Below, in pieces: positions 1 to 4,992 of a stretch of DNA of 5,256 bases (positions within the stretch are counted from its first letter, which is position 1; the number at the start of each line of letters is the position of its first letter). Made by a program: the position numbers and the translations under genes. The stretch is from the NCBI GenBank assembly GCA_030673205.1, contig DAOVJP010000126.1:1-5256 (forward strand). The letters run 5' to 3'. Below the pieces are notes generated by a model. The model saw nothing but the letters and a program-made list of their open reading frames with translations. It was not told where the DNA came from and made no database searches. The stretch is from Thermoplasmata archaeon. GTDB taxonomy: Archaea; Thermoplasmatota; Thermoplasmata; JAGHBH01.

Positions 1-321
1 ACCGAGATCGTCATAAGCTTCAATCTCAGAGGCCTTGGGAAAGGGGAGTGGGACGAGACCGAGTTCTACGTGGAAGGCGTGGACCCGGTACATATGCTGG
101 GAGCCGAACCGCTGCCAGGCGACTGGGACCTGGAGGAGGGGCGAAGCACCACCATAGACCACTTTCTGGGCATATCGGGAGAGGACACGAGGGAGGGGAG
201 TGAAGAGGATACCGGGGAGGGCAGTGAAGAAGGGAGCATGCCGGGAGAGGACACTGGAAAGGGGAGCATGCCGGGAGAGAACGGCGAAGAGGCGGAGATC
301 ATGCCGGAGGGACAGGAATGA
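1..321 (+). CDS. top6B: DNA topoisomerase VI subunit B, C-terminal part (5' truncated)
   Basis: Frame 1 is open from the window edge to a TGA at 319-321, giving the last 106 residues of a longer protein. The stretch around residues 30-42 (VDPVHMLGAEPLPGDW) resembles the C-terminal Ig-like extension found on topoisomerase VI B subunits of several euryarchaea. The GHKL ATPase and transducer domains would lie upstream, outside the window. Topoisomerase VI is an A2B2 type IIB enzyme that relaxes and decatenates DNA. The B subunit binds ATP and drives strand passage. The last ~47 residues are low-complexity and rich in Glu, Gly, Ser and Asp, with an imperfect 10-residue repeat (GSMPGEDTGK, then GSMPGENGEE). 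This tail is probably disordered. The identity rests partly on the catalytic-subunit gene, which overlaps it by 4 nt (ATGA). Confidence 0.87.
   Translation, partial: TEIVISFNLRGLGKGEWDETEFYVEGVDPVHMLGAEPLPGDWDLEEGRSTTIDHFLGISGEDTREGSEEDTGEGSEEGSMPGEDTGKGSMPGENGEEAEIMPEGQE
232..279 (+). repeat. Short in-frame tandem repeat in the top6B tail
   Basis: An 18-nt block, GGGAGCATGCCGGGAGAG, occurs identically at 232-249 and 262-279. The period is 30 nt, so each unit encodes ten residues beginning GSMPGE. Looser relatives of the GGGAG/GGACAC pattern extend upstream to about 178, encoding EDTREGSEEDTGEGSEE. The multiple-of-three period keeps the reading frame, which suggests tail growth by slippage or unequal recombination. 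Confidence 0.8.
306..310 (+). promoter_or_regulatory. Shine-Dalgarno site of top6A
   Basis: GGAGG lies inside the last codons of top6B, 7 nt before the ATG at 318. It fits the anti-SD end of archaeal 16S rRNA and supports ATG 318 as the start. The overlap with the top6B stop (ATGA) suggests translational coupling. Confidence 0.75.
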
Positions 322-1418
322 CCGAGCGGAATTTCACAAAAGAGGACGTGGAGAAGGCCTTGAGAGGGATAGTGGAAGATATATACGACCATTTGGACAA
401 AGGTAACATACCCAAGATGGGCGTTCCCACCCGCACTAAACAGAACATCACCTTTCACAAGAGAAAGGGCGTGTGGACATACGGCAAGAACCTCACATGG
501 CGCTCCGCCAAGAAAATGGACGGCGCCTCCATGATATTACGTTCTTTGTATATGGGTGAGTTCATCAACACCATGCTGGAGCAGAGCCGCTCCTCCACGC
601 TGAGAGAGATGTACTACATATCCGAGGGATGGGATCTGGGTAAATTCTCCAGCCAGGACGAGAGCAATAGATTAGCGGAGGATCTGGAGATCATCACCGG
701 CGCCATGCGAGAGGATTTCCATCTCCGCCCGGAAGAGGATGGATCTCGGATAGTGGGCAATATCACTATAGAGGAGACGAACCGCAAAGGGGTGAAGAAG
801 AAGATAAACTGCAGGGACGATGTGGGGGACAGCGGATATGGAATACCGTACAATGTGGAGAAGGAGAAGATACGCCTTTTGGAGGCAGACGCCGATTTTG
901 TCATAGCCATAGAGACTGGTGGTATGTTCGACAGGCTGGTGGAGAACGGCTTCGATGAGAGGTCCAGAGCCATATTGCTGCACCTCAAAGGCCAACCGGC
1001 TAGGAGCACCCGCAGGTTCCTGAAGCGAATGAACGAGGAGCTTGGGCTGCCCGTGGTGGTATTCACTGACGGTGATCCATGGAGCTTCAGGATATTTTCC
1101 AGCGTGGCATACGGCGCCATAAAGACAGCCCACATAAGCGAATACCTGGCAACCCCCACCGCCGAGTACATAGGCATAACAGCCTCGGACATAGTCAACT
1201 ACGACCTGCCCACGGACAAGCTCACAGACCAGGACAAGCAAGCCCTCAAGTCCGAGCTCACAGACCCACGGTTCAAGAGCAGATATTGGAGGGATGAGAT
1301 AGAGCTCATGCTCAAGATCAACAAGAAGTCAGAACAGCAGGCACTGGCGAAGTATGGGTTGGACTATGTCACCGACACCTATCTGCCAGAGAAGTTGGGC
1401 GCGATAGGGATGATGTAG
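318..1418 (+). CDS. top6A: DNA topoisomerase VI subunit A (Spo11-like catalytic subunit)
   Basis: This complete 366-residue protein matches the usual length of the family (about 350-390). The subunit cleaves both DNA strands through a phosphotyrosine link and religates them after strand passage. The N-terminal winged-helix (5Y-CAP) domain carries LREMYY at 95-100; Tyr100 is the likely catalytic tyrosine by comparison with the Spo11/Top6A motif. The Toprim domain shows AIETGGMFDRL at 197-207 (Glu199) and FTDGDPWSF at 249-257 (Asp251, Asp253), which give the expected Mg-binding acidic set. DSGYGIPYNVE (171-181) is also typical of the family. ATG 318 is chosen because it overlaps the top6B stop and has GGAGG 7 nt upstream. 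The two genes form a B-A operon. The gene ends 12 nt before the convergent stop of the Fic gene, so the transcripts may overlap at their 3' ends. Confidence 0.97.
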   Translation: MTERNFTKEDVEKALRGIVEDIYDHLDKGNIPKMGVPTRTKQNITFHKRKGVWTYGKNLTWRSAKKMDGASMILRSLYMGEFINTMLEQSRSSTLREMYYISEGWDLGKFSSQDESNRLAEDLEIITGAMREDFHLRPEEDGSRIVGNITIEETNRKGVKKKINCRDDVGDSGYGIPYNVEKEKIRLLEADADFVIAIETGGMFDRLVENGFDERSRAILLHLKGQPARSTRRFLKRMNEELGLPVVVFTDGDPWSFRIFSSVAYGAIKTAHISEYLATPTAEYIGITASDIVNYDLPTDKLTDQDKQALKSELTDPRFKSRYWRDEIELMLKINKKSEQQALAKYGLDYVTDTYLPEKLGAIGMM

Positions 1419-1430
1419 GCGCTGTGGGTT

Positions 1431-2330
1431 TTAAAGCAGCACTTTGCTTTCTTGATACAATTCGATAATGAACTCGATGAACGGCCGCAAATTGCCATTT
1501 ACCTGAGCCTCCTCAAGGACGGCATAATACCTGTTCCTTTGAAGGTTCGGGATATTTACCATGGGGTACCCGTTCTTATGCAGAATGAAATTCATTAGCA
1601 GTCTTCCTACCCTGCCATTGCCATCCACAAAAGGATGGATCAGCTCAAAGCCCACATGGAAGTATATGGCGGCAATAAGGGGATGTATCTCTCCCTTGTT
1701 CTTGGCGTACCAAGACAGCAGAACGCCCATATCCTTGCCAACGCTTTCAGGAGGGGCCGGGATCCAATCGACACCGCGGATATATACCTGCAAAGATCTA
1801 TATTGGCCGATCTGGTCCTCTAGCCCATCATCCAGCGTATCTTGTACCATGAGTCGGTGTAAAGAGCATATGAACTTCTTTGTTATCTCACCATCGTATT
1901 CAAGGAGGTGATCGAATGCCTTCTTATGATCGAGAACCTCATTGATCTCCCGCATGTTCTTCGAGGGGGCTATCTCATCAAAAAGGAGGCTGGCGGTCTC
2001 CTGGAGGGTAAGCGTATTCCCTTCGATAGCAGTGGAATCATGTGTGAAAAGTGAAATGAACGTCTCGTACCGGTTCTCTAAGGTTCTTTTTGGTTGCTTT
2101 GAATATTCTCTCTGCACTTCGCTGAGAATTTCGATCTCTTCAGCCGTAAGTAATGCATCAAGAACTCCAAGCTCGACATCTGCTTCTCGTTCTGCCTTTT
2201 TCAATTCCCGCTTGTTTAGGTTCGTGCCCAAATATACTCGCTTCTTACCAACCTTCTTCCCGTTTCTGACGGAACGTGTTCGGTAATAGTACTTGCTGCC
2301 CTTCTTCTCCTTTATCTCAGTGAAAGCCAC
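1431..2330 (-). CDS. Fic family protein (probable AMP transferase), class II self-inhibited type
   Basis: This 299-residue protein has the full Fic active-site motif HPFVDGNGRVGR at 232-243. In this family His232 acts as general base and the GNGR loop holds the nucleotide phosphates. Fic enzymes usually move AMP from ATP onto a Ser, Thr or Tyr of a target protein. Upstream, STAIEGN at 99-105 fits the inhibitory [S/T]xxxE[G/N] motif (Ser99, Glu103, Gly104), whose Glu normally blocks productive ATP binding. Its place before the Fic core makes this class II. Residues 13-35 form a basic segment, KYYYRTRSVRNGKKVGKKR followed by VYLG, resembling N-terminal modules of other archaeal Fic proteins; its role is unknown to me. 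No membrane segment is seen. The start is GTG at 2330, with a TATA box about 26 nt upstream and no Shine-Dalgarno, pointing to a leaderless mRNA. No separate antitoxin gene is adjacent. The target cannot be deduced. Confidence 0.93.
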   Translation of the reverse strand: MAFTEIKEKKGSKYYYRTRSVRNGKKVGKKRVYLGTNLNKRELKKAEREADVELGVLDALLTAEEIEILSEVQREYSKQPKRTLENRYETFISLFTHDSTAIEGNTLTLQETASLLFDEIAPSKNMREINEVLDHKKAFDHLLEYDGEITKKFICSLHRLMVQDTLDDGLEDQIGQYRSLQVYIRGVDWIPAPPESVGKDMGVLLSWYAKNKGEIHPLIAAIYFHVGFELIHPFVDGNGRVGRLLMNFILHKNGYPMVNIPNLQRNRYYAVLEEAQVNGNLRPFIEFIIELYQESKVLL

Positions 2331-2339
2331 AGGTACTTA

Positions 2340-2381
2340 TACGTCTACAGCGTATAAATAAGTTTCTGCAGTGTAGACGTA
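2340..2381. promoter_or_regulatory. Inverted repeat straddling the Fic promoter, candidate operator
   Basis: TACGTCTACA at 2340-2349 and its exact reverse complement TGTAGACGTA at 2372-2381 form a perfect 10-bp inverted repeat with a 22-nt centre. The centre holds the Fic TATA/BRE elements. Half-sites are about 32 bp apart, near three helical turns, so a dimeric regulator could contact both on one face and exclude TBP/TFB. A partial third half-site, TGTAGA, lies at 2387-2392. Binding by a repressor is inferred from position only. Confidence 0.6.
2353..2367 (-). promoter_or_regulatory. TATA box and BRE of the Fic gene
   Basis: On the minus strand the sequence reads AGAAAC followed by TTATTTATA (2361-2353), a good archaeal BRE/TATA pair. 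The TATA centre lies about 26 nt upstream of the GTG codon at 2330. The predicted transcription start therefore falls at or next to the start codon, and the transcript would be leaderless. Confidence 0.75.
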
Positions 2382-2480
2382 ATGGTTGTAGAGAGAGGGG
2401 GGAGTTGGCGTAAAAATCCAGTGACAACGGGTTGAACAAGCTCTAATATTGATGATATAGCTCCATTTCATTGTGTCTGC

Positions 2481-2503
2481 AAAGAATGAAAAGAAGAAGA
2501 GGG
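2481..2503 (-). terminator. Pyrimidine/T-rich tract after the propeller gene, possible terminator
   Basis: Starting about 15 nt after the TAA of the propeller gene, the minus strand carries a run of C and T with several T clusters (CTTCTTCTTTTCATTCTTT). Archaeal RNA polymerase can terminate on such T-rich tracts without a strong hairpin. A weak 7-bp stem, TTTCATT (2466-2472) with AATGAAA (2485-2491), overlaps it. The remainder of 2331-2517 contains only the Fic promoter region. Confidence 0.35.
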
Positions 2504-2517
2504 TTGGGCCATGTTGA

Positions 2518-4176
2518 TTACAGAAGCGTTTCCAGATATGTGATCATGTTCTCTATCATTATGGTCAATTCCTCTTTTGCCTGTTCTGCTTCTGTGTCAT
2601 CGGATGTGATCCATGTAGCCACCTTGTTGTCTCGGATCTCGTACAGGTGGTCAATGGCACCCAGGTAGTCTTCGGCTTCTATCTGGTTCTTGACCGCCTC
2701 TATCTGGTTGTGAAACGTGTTCTTTGGATTTCCATTCTTCAACAGGTCGTCATCGATGTCCTGGAAAACATCATCTATTGCATCTAGATAAGCTAAAGGG
2801 TCTATCGTAGAAGGATATTTGATCGTGCAATAATCGAGGCCCGTGTCTTCAGTATAGCTTCGCCAGATAGTGTAAACATTGCCTTGTGGATCCAGTGCGA
2901 TCCTTTTGCCTATGGTATTCACTACTGAAATTCCTGCCCCGTCTGCGTATCTGGCAACCCAGAGTTGGTTTCCATCGGTGTCATAAGCAACGGTGGCCCG
3001 TCCCATTAGTGGTTCGTATCCCCAGCTATCTCCCGTAACATAGATATTTCCTAGAACGTCAACTGCTATGCCACGCGCAATATCTGTTCTTCCGCGGGGG
3101 CCGTCATACCTTGCAACCCACAGTTGATCCCCCTCGGGATCATAAGCAACAGTCGCATAATCGCCGTTGCTGTATCCTGTGACGTATATGTTCCCAAAGG
3201 AGTCGACAGCAATGCCGCTTGGAAAATCAGAATATGAACTGGCACTTTGGCAGTCGTCATATCTCGCCACCCAGAGCTGGTTCCCATCGGTGTCATAAGC
3301 GATAGTTGCATAATCATAACCTGTTCCGGGCGAGTCGCTCCAACCAGTAACGTACACGTTTCCTGAAGGGGTTACTTCCATGCGTTGAGCGTAATCTATA
3401 CCATTTCCGCCAATGTATGTCTCCACCCAGCGTTGTTCGCCTGCTGGATCATAAGAGAGGGTGAAATAGTCATAATTAGTAGCAAGGTGGTTGGAACTGC
3501 CCGTGACATAGACATTTCCTATGCCGTCCACACCTATATCCATTCCAGAGTCCCAACCATTTTCCGGGTCATTGTATCTTTTCGCCCAAATGGTGGAGCC
3601 GTCAACGTGGTCATAAGCAGCAGTGAAGCAATCGTAGTTTGTTACGAAGCCATAGCTAGAACTGATGCCAGTAATATATATCGTCCCAGAAACAGGGTCT
3701 ACGGAGATTGCATGGGAACCATCGCAACCATTCCCCCCATATGTCGCCACCCATAGCTCGTTTCCATCTGTGTCGTAAGCCACAGTTACGGCATCGTAAT
3801 TGTAGCCGTAAACACAGGAGCGGCCTGTGACGTAGACATTCCCATTGGGGCCTAGGGCTATCTCCCTACAATTATCGTTATCTCCAGCAGGCCCATCGTA
3901 CCTTGCCACCCATAGCTCGTTCCCATCGGTGTCGTACTTTATGGTCGCGAAGTCATTCTTTGTGGTCTCACTCCAGCTCTGGCCTGTCACATAGACGTTC
4001 CCATCAGTGTCTACAACCATGCTAGTTTCAAAATCGTTACCATTACCAGGTCCATCATAGATCCTTGCCCACTCCTCTGGGAGATCTATTACTTCTGCGC
4101 TTACATCCACTACAAAGAGTGGCATGGCCAACAACAATGTGCTCAACACTATGCTTACTATCGCTTGCTTTTTCAT
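2518..4176 (-). CDS. Probably secreted SBBP-repeat beta-propeller protein with helical C-terminal domain
   Basis: The 552-residue protein begins with a signal peptide: MKK, a hydrophobic stretch at 5-23, and a likely cleavage site VSA|E after residue 27. It then has eight repeats of 48-56 residues built on the pattern GNVYVTG...YDYATIAYDTDGN.LWVARY. The YVTG-type motifs start at about 62, 115, 167, 223, 275, 331, 379 and 435 (the last is degenerate). These are SBBP-type beta-propeller repeats. The eighth repeat lacks the closing LWVARY strand, but EEWARIYDGPGNG near residues 34-46 supplies a matching strand, so the ring may close as an eight-bladed propeller. Residues ~457-552 are acidic and predicted helical, with LLKNGNPKNTFHNQIEAV resembling FIMAH-like bundles. 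A ligand or enzyme activity cannot be assigned; no transmembrane anchor follows. Start: ATG 4176 is preferred for its upstream GGAG and its classical MKK signal peptide. An in-frame ATG at 4191 would add MEMEH. Confidence 0.88.
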   Translation of the reverse strand: MKKQAIVSIVLSTLLLAMPLFVVDVSAEVIDLPEEWARIYDGPGNGNDFETSMVVDTDGNVYVTGQSWSETTKNDFATIKYDTDGNELWVARYDGPAGDNDNCREIALGPNGNVYVTGRSCVYGYNYDAVTVAYDTDGNELWVATYGGNGCDGSHAISVDPVSGTIYITGISSSYGFVTNYDCFTAAYDHVDGSTIWAKRYNDPENGWDSGMDIGVDGIGNVYVTGSSNHLATNYDYFTLSYDPAGEQRWVETYIGGNGIDYAQRMEVTPSGNVYVTGWSDSPGTGYDYATIAYDTDGNQLWVARYDDCQSASSYSDFPSGIAVDSFGNIYVTGYSNGDYATVAYDPEGDQLWVARYDGPRGRTDIARGIAVDVLGNIYVTGDSWGYEPLMGRATVAYDTDGNQLWVARYADGAGISVVNTIGKRIALDPQGNVYTIWRSYTEDTGLDYCTIKYPSTIDPLAYLDAIDDVFQDIDDDLLKNGNPKNTFHNQIEAVKNQIEAEDYLGAIDHLYEIRDNKVATWITSDDTEAEQAKEELTIMIENMITYLETLL

Positions 4177-4185
4177 ATGTTCCAT

Positions 4186-4189
4186 CTCC
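4186..4189 (-). promoter_or_regulatory. Shine-Dalgarno-like site that favours start 4176
   Basis: The minus strand reads GGAG at 4189-4186, 9 nt before the ATG at 4176. The alternative ATG at 4191 is preceded by CGTAAATGA, with no purine-rich site. This decides for the shorter start, with moderate certainty. Confidence 0.5.
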
Positions 4190-4266
4190 ATTCATTTACG
4201 GAAAAACTGTTCCCCCTATACCACCTTGCAGAACAAGTCTCTCTGTAGCCCACGTTAGAGCAAGGC

Positions 4267-4274
4267 GATATAAA
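4267..4274 (-). promoter_or_regulatory. TATA box of the propeller-protein gene
   Basis: On the minus strand AACAA precedes TTTATATC (4274-4267), a good archaeal TATA box with an A-rich BRE position. Transcription would start near 4245, giving a leader of about 70 nt. That agrees with this gene having a Shine-Dalgarno-like site, unlike the Fic gene. No coding sequence is evident between 4192 and 4380. Confidence 0.65.
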
Positions 4275-4407
4275 TTGTTATGGGGCATTATGATTGTTGA
4301 GTGCGAATATTATTTGGCAAGTTCTTTGCCACCATTGATGCATTCTTCAGAATAAACCTAGGCTCCAAAGTACAAGGTCTACCGTTAGCATTATCGGCGA
4401 GGGAAAA

Positions 4408-4433
4408 GCCGCCCGGAGTGTTTTCCAGGCGGC
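4408..4433. repeat. GC-rich hairpin
   Basis: GCCGCC at 4408-4413 pairs with GGCGGC at 4428-4433. After one mismatch (4414/4427), GGA at 4415-4417 pairs with TCC at 4424-4426, leaving a 6-nt loop. No T-run follows directly on either strand, so a plain terminator is not supported. It is the left-most of the hairpins that fill 4408-5089. Confidence 0.6.
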
Positions 4434-4460
4434 GTATCGGATTCTAACTGTAAAAAAGCA

Positions 4461-4492
4461 CTGAATTCGAAAGCAGAGCTTTCGAACTCCAG
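4461..4492. repeat. Perfect 9-bp hairpin around TTCGAA
   Basis: TTCGAAAGC (4466-4474) and GCTTTCGAA (4478-4486) form a perfect 9-bp stem with loop AGA. CTG (4461-4463) and CAG (4490-4492) can pair outside an internal loop. The right arm continues as TTCGAACTCC, the same as part of the T-arm of the nearby tRNA-Ser as written on the plus strand, so this may be another tRNA-derived remnant. That link is weak because TTCGAA is itself a palindrome. Confidence 0.7.
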
Positions 4493-4511
4493 AGGAACGC
4501 AAACGTTCCTC
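4492..4511. repeat. 8-bp hairpin, GAGGAACG type
   Basis: GAGGAACG (4492-4499) pairs with CGTTCCTC (4504-4511) around loop CAAA. It directly follows the TTCGAA hairpin. It shares AGAGGAACGC and GTTCCT with the hairpin at 4966-4988, about 475 nt away on the other side of the tRNA, so the two look like members of one small palindromic family. Confidence 0.7.
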
Positions 4512-4514
4512 CTC

Positions 4515-4539
4515 GCGCTTTTTTCTATGAAAAAAGTGC
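4515..4539. terminator. Hairpin with A6/T6 arms, possible bidirectional terminator
   Basis: GCGCTTTTTT (4515-4524) pairs with AAAAAAGTGC (4530-4539) around loop CTATG, with one G-T wobble. Each strand therefore carries a six-T run. On the minus strand it lies downstream of the tRNA-Ser gene and could end that transcript. A third related stretch, AAAAAAGCAC at 4452-4461, could pair instead with the left arm and enclose the two preceding hairpins. Confidence 0.4.
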
Positions 4540-4545
4540 TGCTTT

Positions 4546-4570
4546 GGGGAACTCGCTGCGCTCATTCCCC
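4546..4570. repeat. Small palindromic repeat, copy 1 (REP-like)
   Basis: GGGGAA (4546-4551) pairs with TTCCCC (4565-4570) around the 13-nt loop CTCGCTGCGCTCA. The 23-nt core at 4547-4569 matches 4633-4655 at 19 of 23 positions, and all four differences are transitions. Two diverged copies 86 nt apart suggest a small dispersed palindromic element. Confidence 0.65.
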
Positions 4571-4576
4571 TTGCAC

Positions 4577-4610
4577 CGCTAACACCTACGCCATAGAAGA
4601 AGTGTTAGCG
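4577..4610. repeat. Perfect 9-bp inverted repeat CGCTAACAC/GTGTTAGCG
   Basis: CGCTAACAC (4577-4585) and GTGTTAGCG (4602-4610) form a perfect stem with a 16-nt loop. The right arm, GTGTTAGCG, recurs at 4812-4820 in the flank upstream of the tRNA. This ties the two sides of the tRNA gene together as parts of one repeat family. Confidence 0.7.
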
Positions 4611-4669
4611 CTGAGAGGGAGATTCGATATGTGGGAACTCACTGCGTTCGCTCCCTCTTCCGAACTCCC
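4610..4669 (-). pseudogene. tRNA-Ser 3'-end remnant split in the T-loop by a palindromic segment
   Basis: 4610-4627 matches the 3' end of the intact tRNA-Ser (4703-4720) at 17 of 18 positions, covering the acceptor 3' strand, the T-stem 3' strand and part of the T-loop. The match then breaks for 33 nt (4628-4660) and resumes as CGAACTCCC (4661-4669), the rest of the T-arm. CGA is present on both sides of the break, as a 3-bp target duplication would leave. The 33 nt hold the palindromic repeat copy at 4633-4655. The anticodon and D-arms are absent, so this cannot be a working tRNA. An alternative reading is a decayed attachment site of an element that integrated at the tRNA 3' end. Confidence 0.6.
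4633..4655. repeat. Small palindromic repeat, copy 2 (REP-like)
   Basis: This copy begins GGGAACTCACTGCG and ends CGCTCCC. It differs from 4547-4569 by four transitions. Terminal GGGA/TCCC can pair, but the stem is weaker than in copy 1. It lies inside the T-loop break of the tRNA remnant. AGAGGGAG (4614-4621) of the remnant can also pair with CTCCCTCT (4651-4658). Confidence 0.6.
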
Positions 4670-4701
4670 CTCGCAGGTAATCGGTTCTATGGGGTAATAT
4701 G

Positions 4702-4786
4702 CGCCGAGAGGGAGATTCGAACTCCCGAGGTGTAAACCACCAGTGGCTTTCGAGGCCACCGCCTTACCGGGCTGGGCCATCTCGGC
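4702..4786 (-). tRNA. tRNA-Ser, anticodon CGA
   Basis: On the minus strand all parts of a class II tRNA are present. The acceptor stem GCCGAGA pairs perfectly with TCTCGGC, then comes discriminator G at 4702. T8 and G9 are followed by a GCC/GGC D-stem with GG in the loop. The anticodon stem GTGGC/GCCAC holds loop CTCGAAA, giving anticodon CGA (4752-4750), which reads UCG. The long variable arm (GGTG/CACC around GTTTA) and G73 are expected for serine. The T-arm is GGGAG-TTCGAAT-CTCCC. No intron is seen and CCA is not encoded (the genome continues CAT). No convincing TATA box was found upstream. Fragments of this gene recur on both sides, and this is the only intact copy. Confidence 0.96.
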
Positions 4787-4877
4787 ATTGAGGATATGGT
4801 GCCTATTGCGTGTGTTAGCGTATGAGATGGGCCTTAGTGGAAACTAAAGGTTTCCATGTTATGGCCATCTCGGCATG
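4774..4877. repeat. tRNA-head repeat unit, copy A
   Basis: This block includes the 5' end of the tRNA-Ser gene (to 4786), its upstream flank, and a second copy of the tRNA's first nucleotides (GGCCATCTCGGCAT at 4775-4788 and again at 4863-4876, period 88). 4774-4844 matches copy B at about 64 of 71 positions, with an offset of 219 nt. The similarity continues less perfectly to the end of the block. Confidence 0.85.
4824..4871. repeat. Long two-part hairpin upstream of the tRNA
   Basis: GAGATGGGCC (4824-4833) pairs with GGCCATCTC (4863-4871) with one bulged G, and the inner TGGAAAC (4838-4844) pairs with GTTTCCA (4850-4856) around TAAAG. The outer arms are tRNA-Ser 5'-end sequence in opposite orientations, so a tRNA head faces an inverted partial head. 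The same arrangement at 5043-5089 is degraded. Confidence 0.7.
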
Positions 4878-4911
4878 TTTGTATAGCGGGGTGGGACAGA
4901 CCGAGATTAGC

Positions 4912-4928
4912 GGAAACCACAGGTTTCC
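4912..4928. repeat. Perfect 7-bp hairpin, GGAAACC type
   Basis: GGAAACC (4912-4918) pairs with GGTTTCC (4922-4928) around loop ACA. Related hairpins are at 4838-4856 (TGGAAAC/GTTTCCA) and, decayed, at 5057-5074 (CGGAA/TTCCG). All three are preceded by TTAG on the plus strand, so they share a common origin. Confidence 0.7.
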
Positions 4929-4965
4929 AGCGTTTACCGGGCTCCGCAGCAGGGAGCTACGGCAA

Positions 4966-4988
4966 AGAGGAACGCGTGGTGTTCCTCT
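4966..4988. repeat. Perfect 8-bp hairpin, AGAGGAAC type
   Basis: AGAGGAAC (4966-4973) pairs with GTTCCTCT (4981-4988) around a 7-nt loop. It begins with the same AGAGGAACGC as the hairpin at 4492-4511. A further 5-bp stem, GCTCC/GGAGC at 4941-4957, lies next to it. Both fall within the segment that interrupts the tRNA-like copy. Confidence 0.7.
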
Positions 4989-4992
4989 GTTG

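Noticed and set aside
614..1241. Long minus-strand open frames opposite top6A
   Set aside because: They lie antisense to a strongly supported gene with intact catalytic motifs, and their translations are compositionally odd with no recognisable domain.
1405..1445. Shared terminator between top6A and the Fic gene
   Set aside because: The 12-nt gap contains only GGGTTTT-type sequence, with no convincing stem or long T-run on either strand.
4347..4565. 72-codon minus-strand open frame
   Set aside because: It runs through three palindromic stems and A/T runs. The product is a low-complexity basic peptide with no Shine-Dalgarno or promoter, so a chance frame is more likely.
4787..4825. TATA box for the tRNA-Ser gene
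   Set aside because: Only weak CATACG- and CATATC-like stretches are present at unsuitable distances. I could not support a promoter call.
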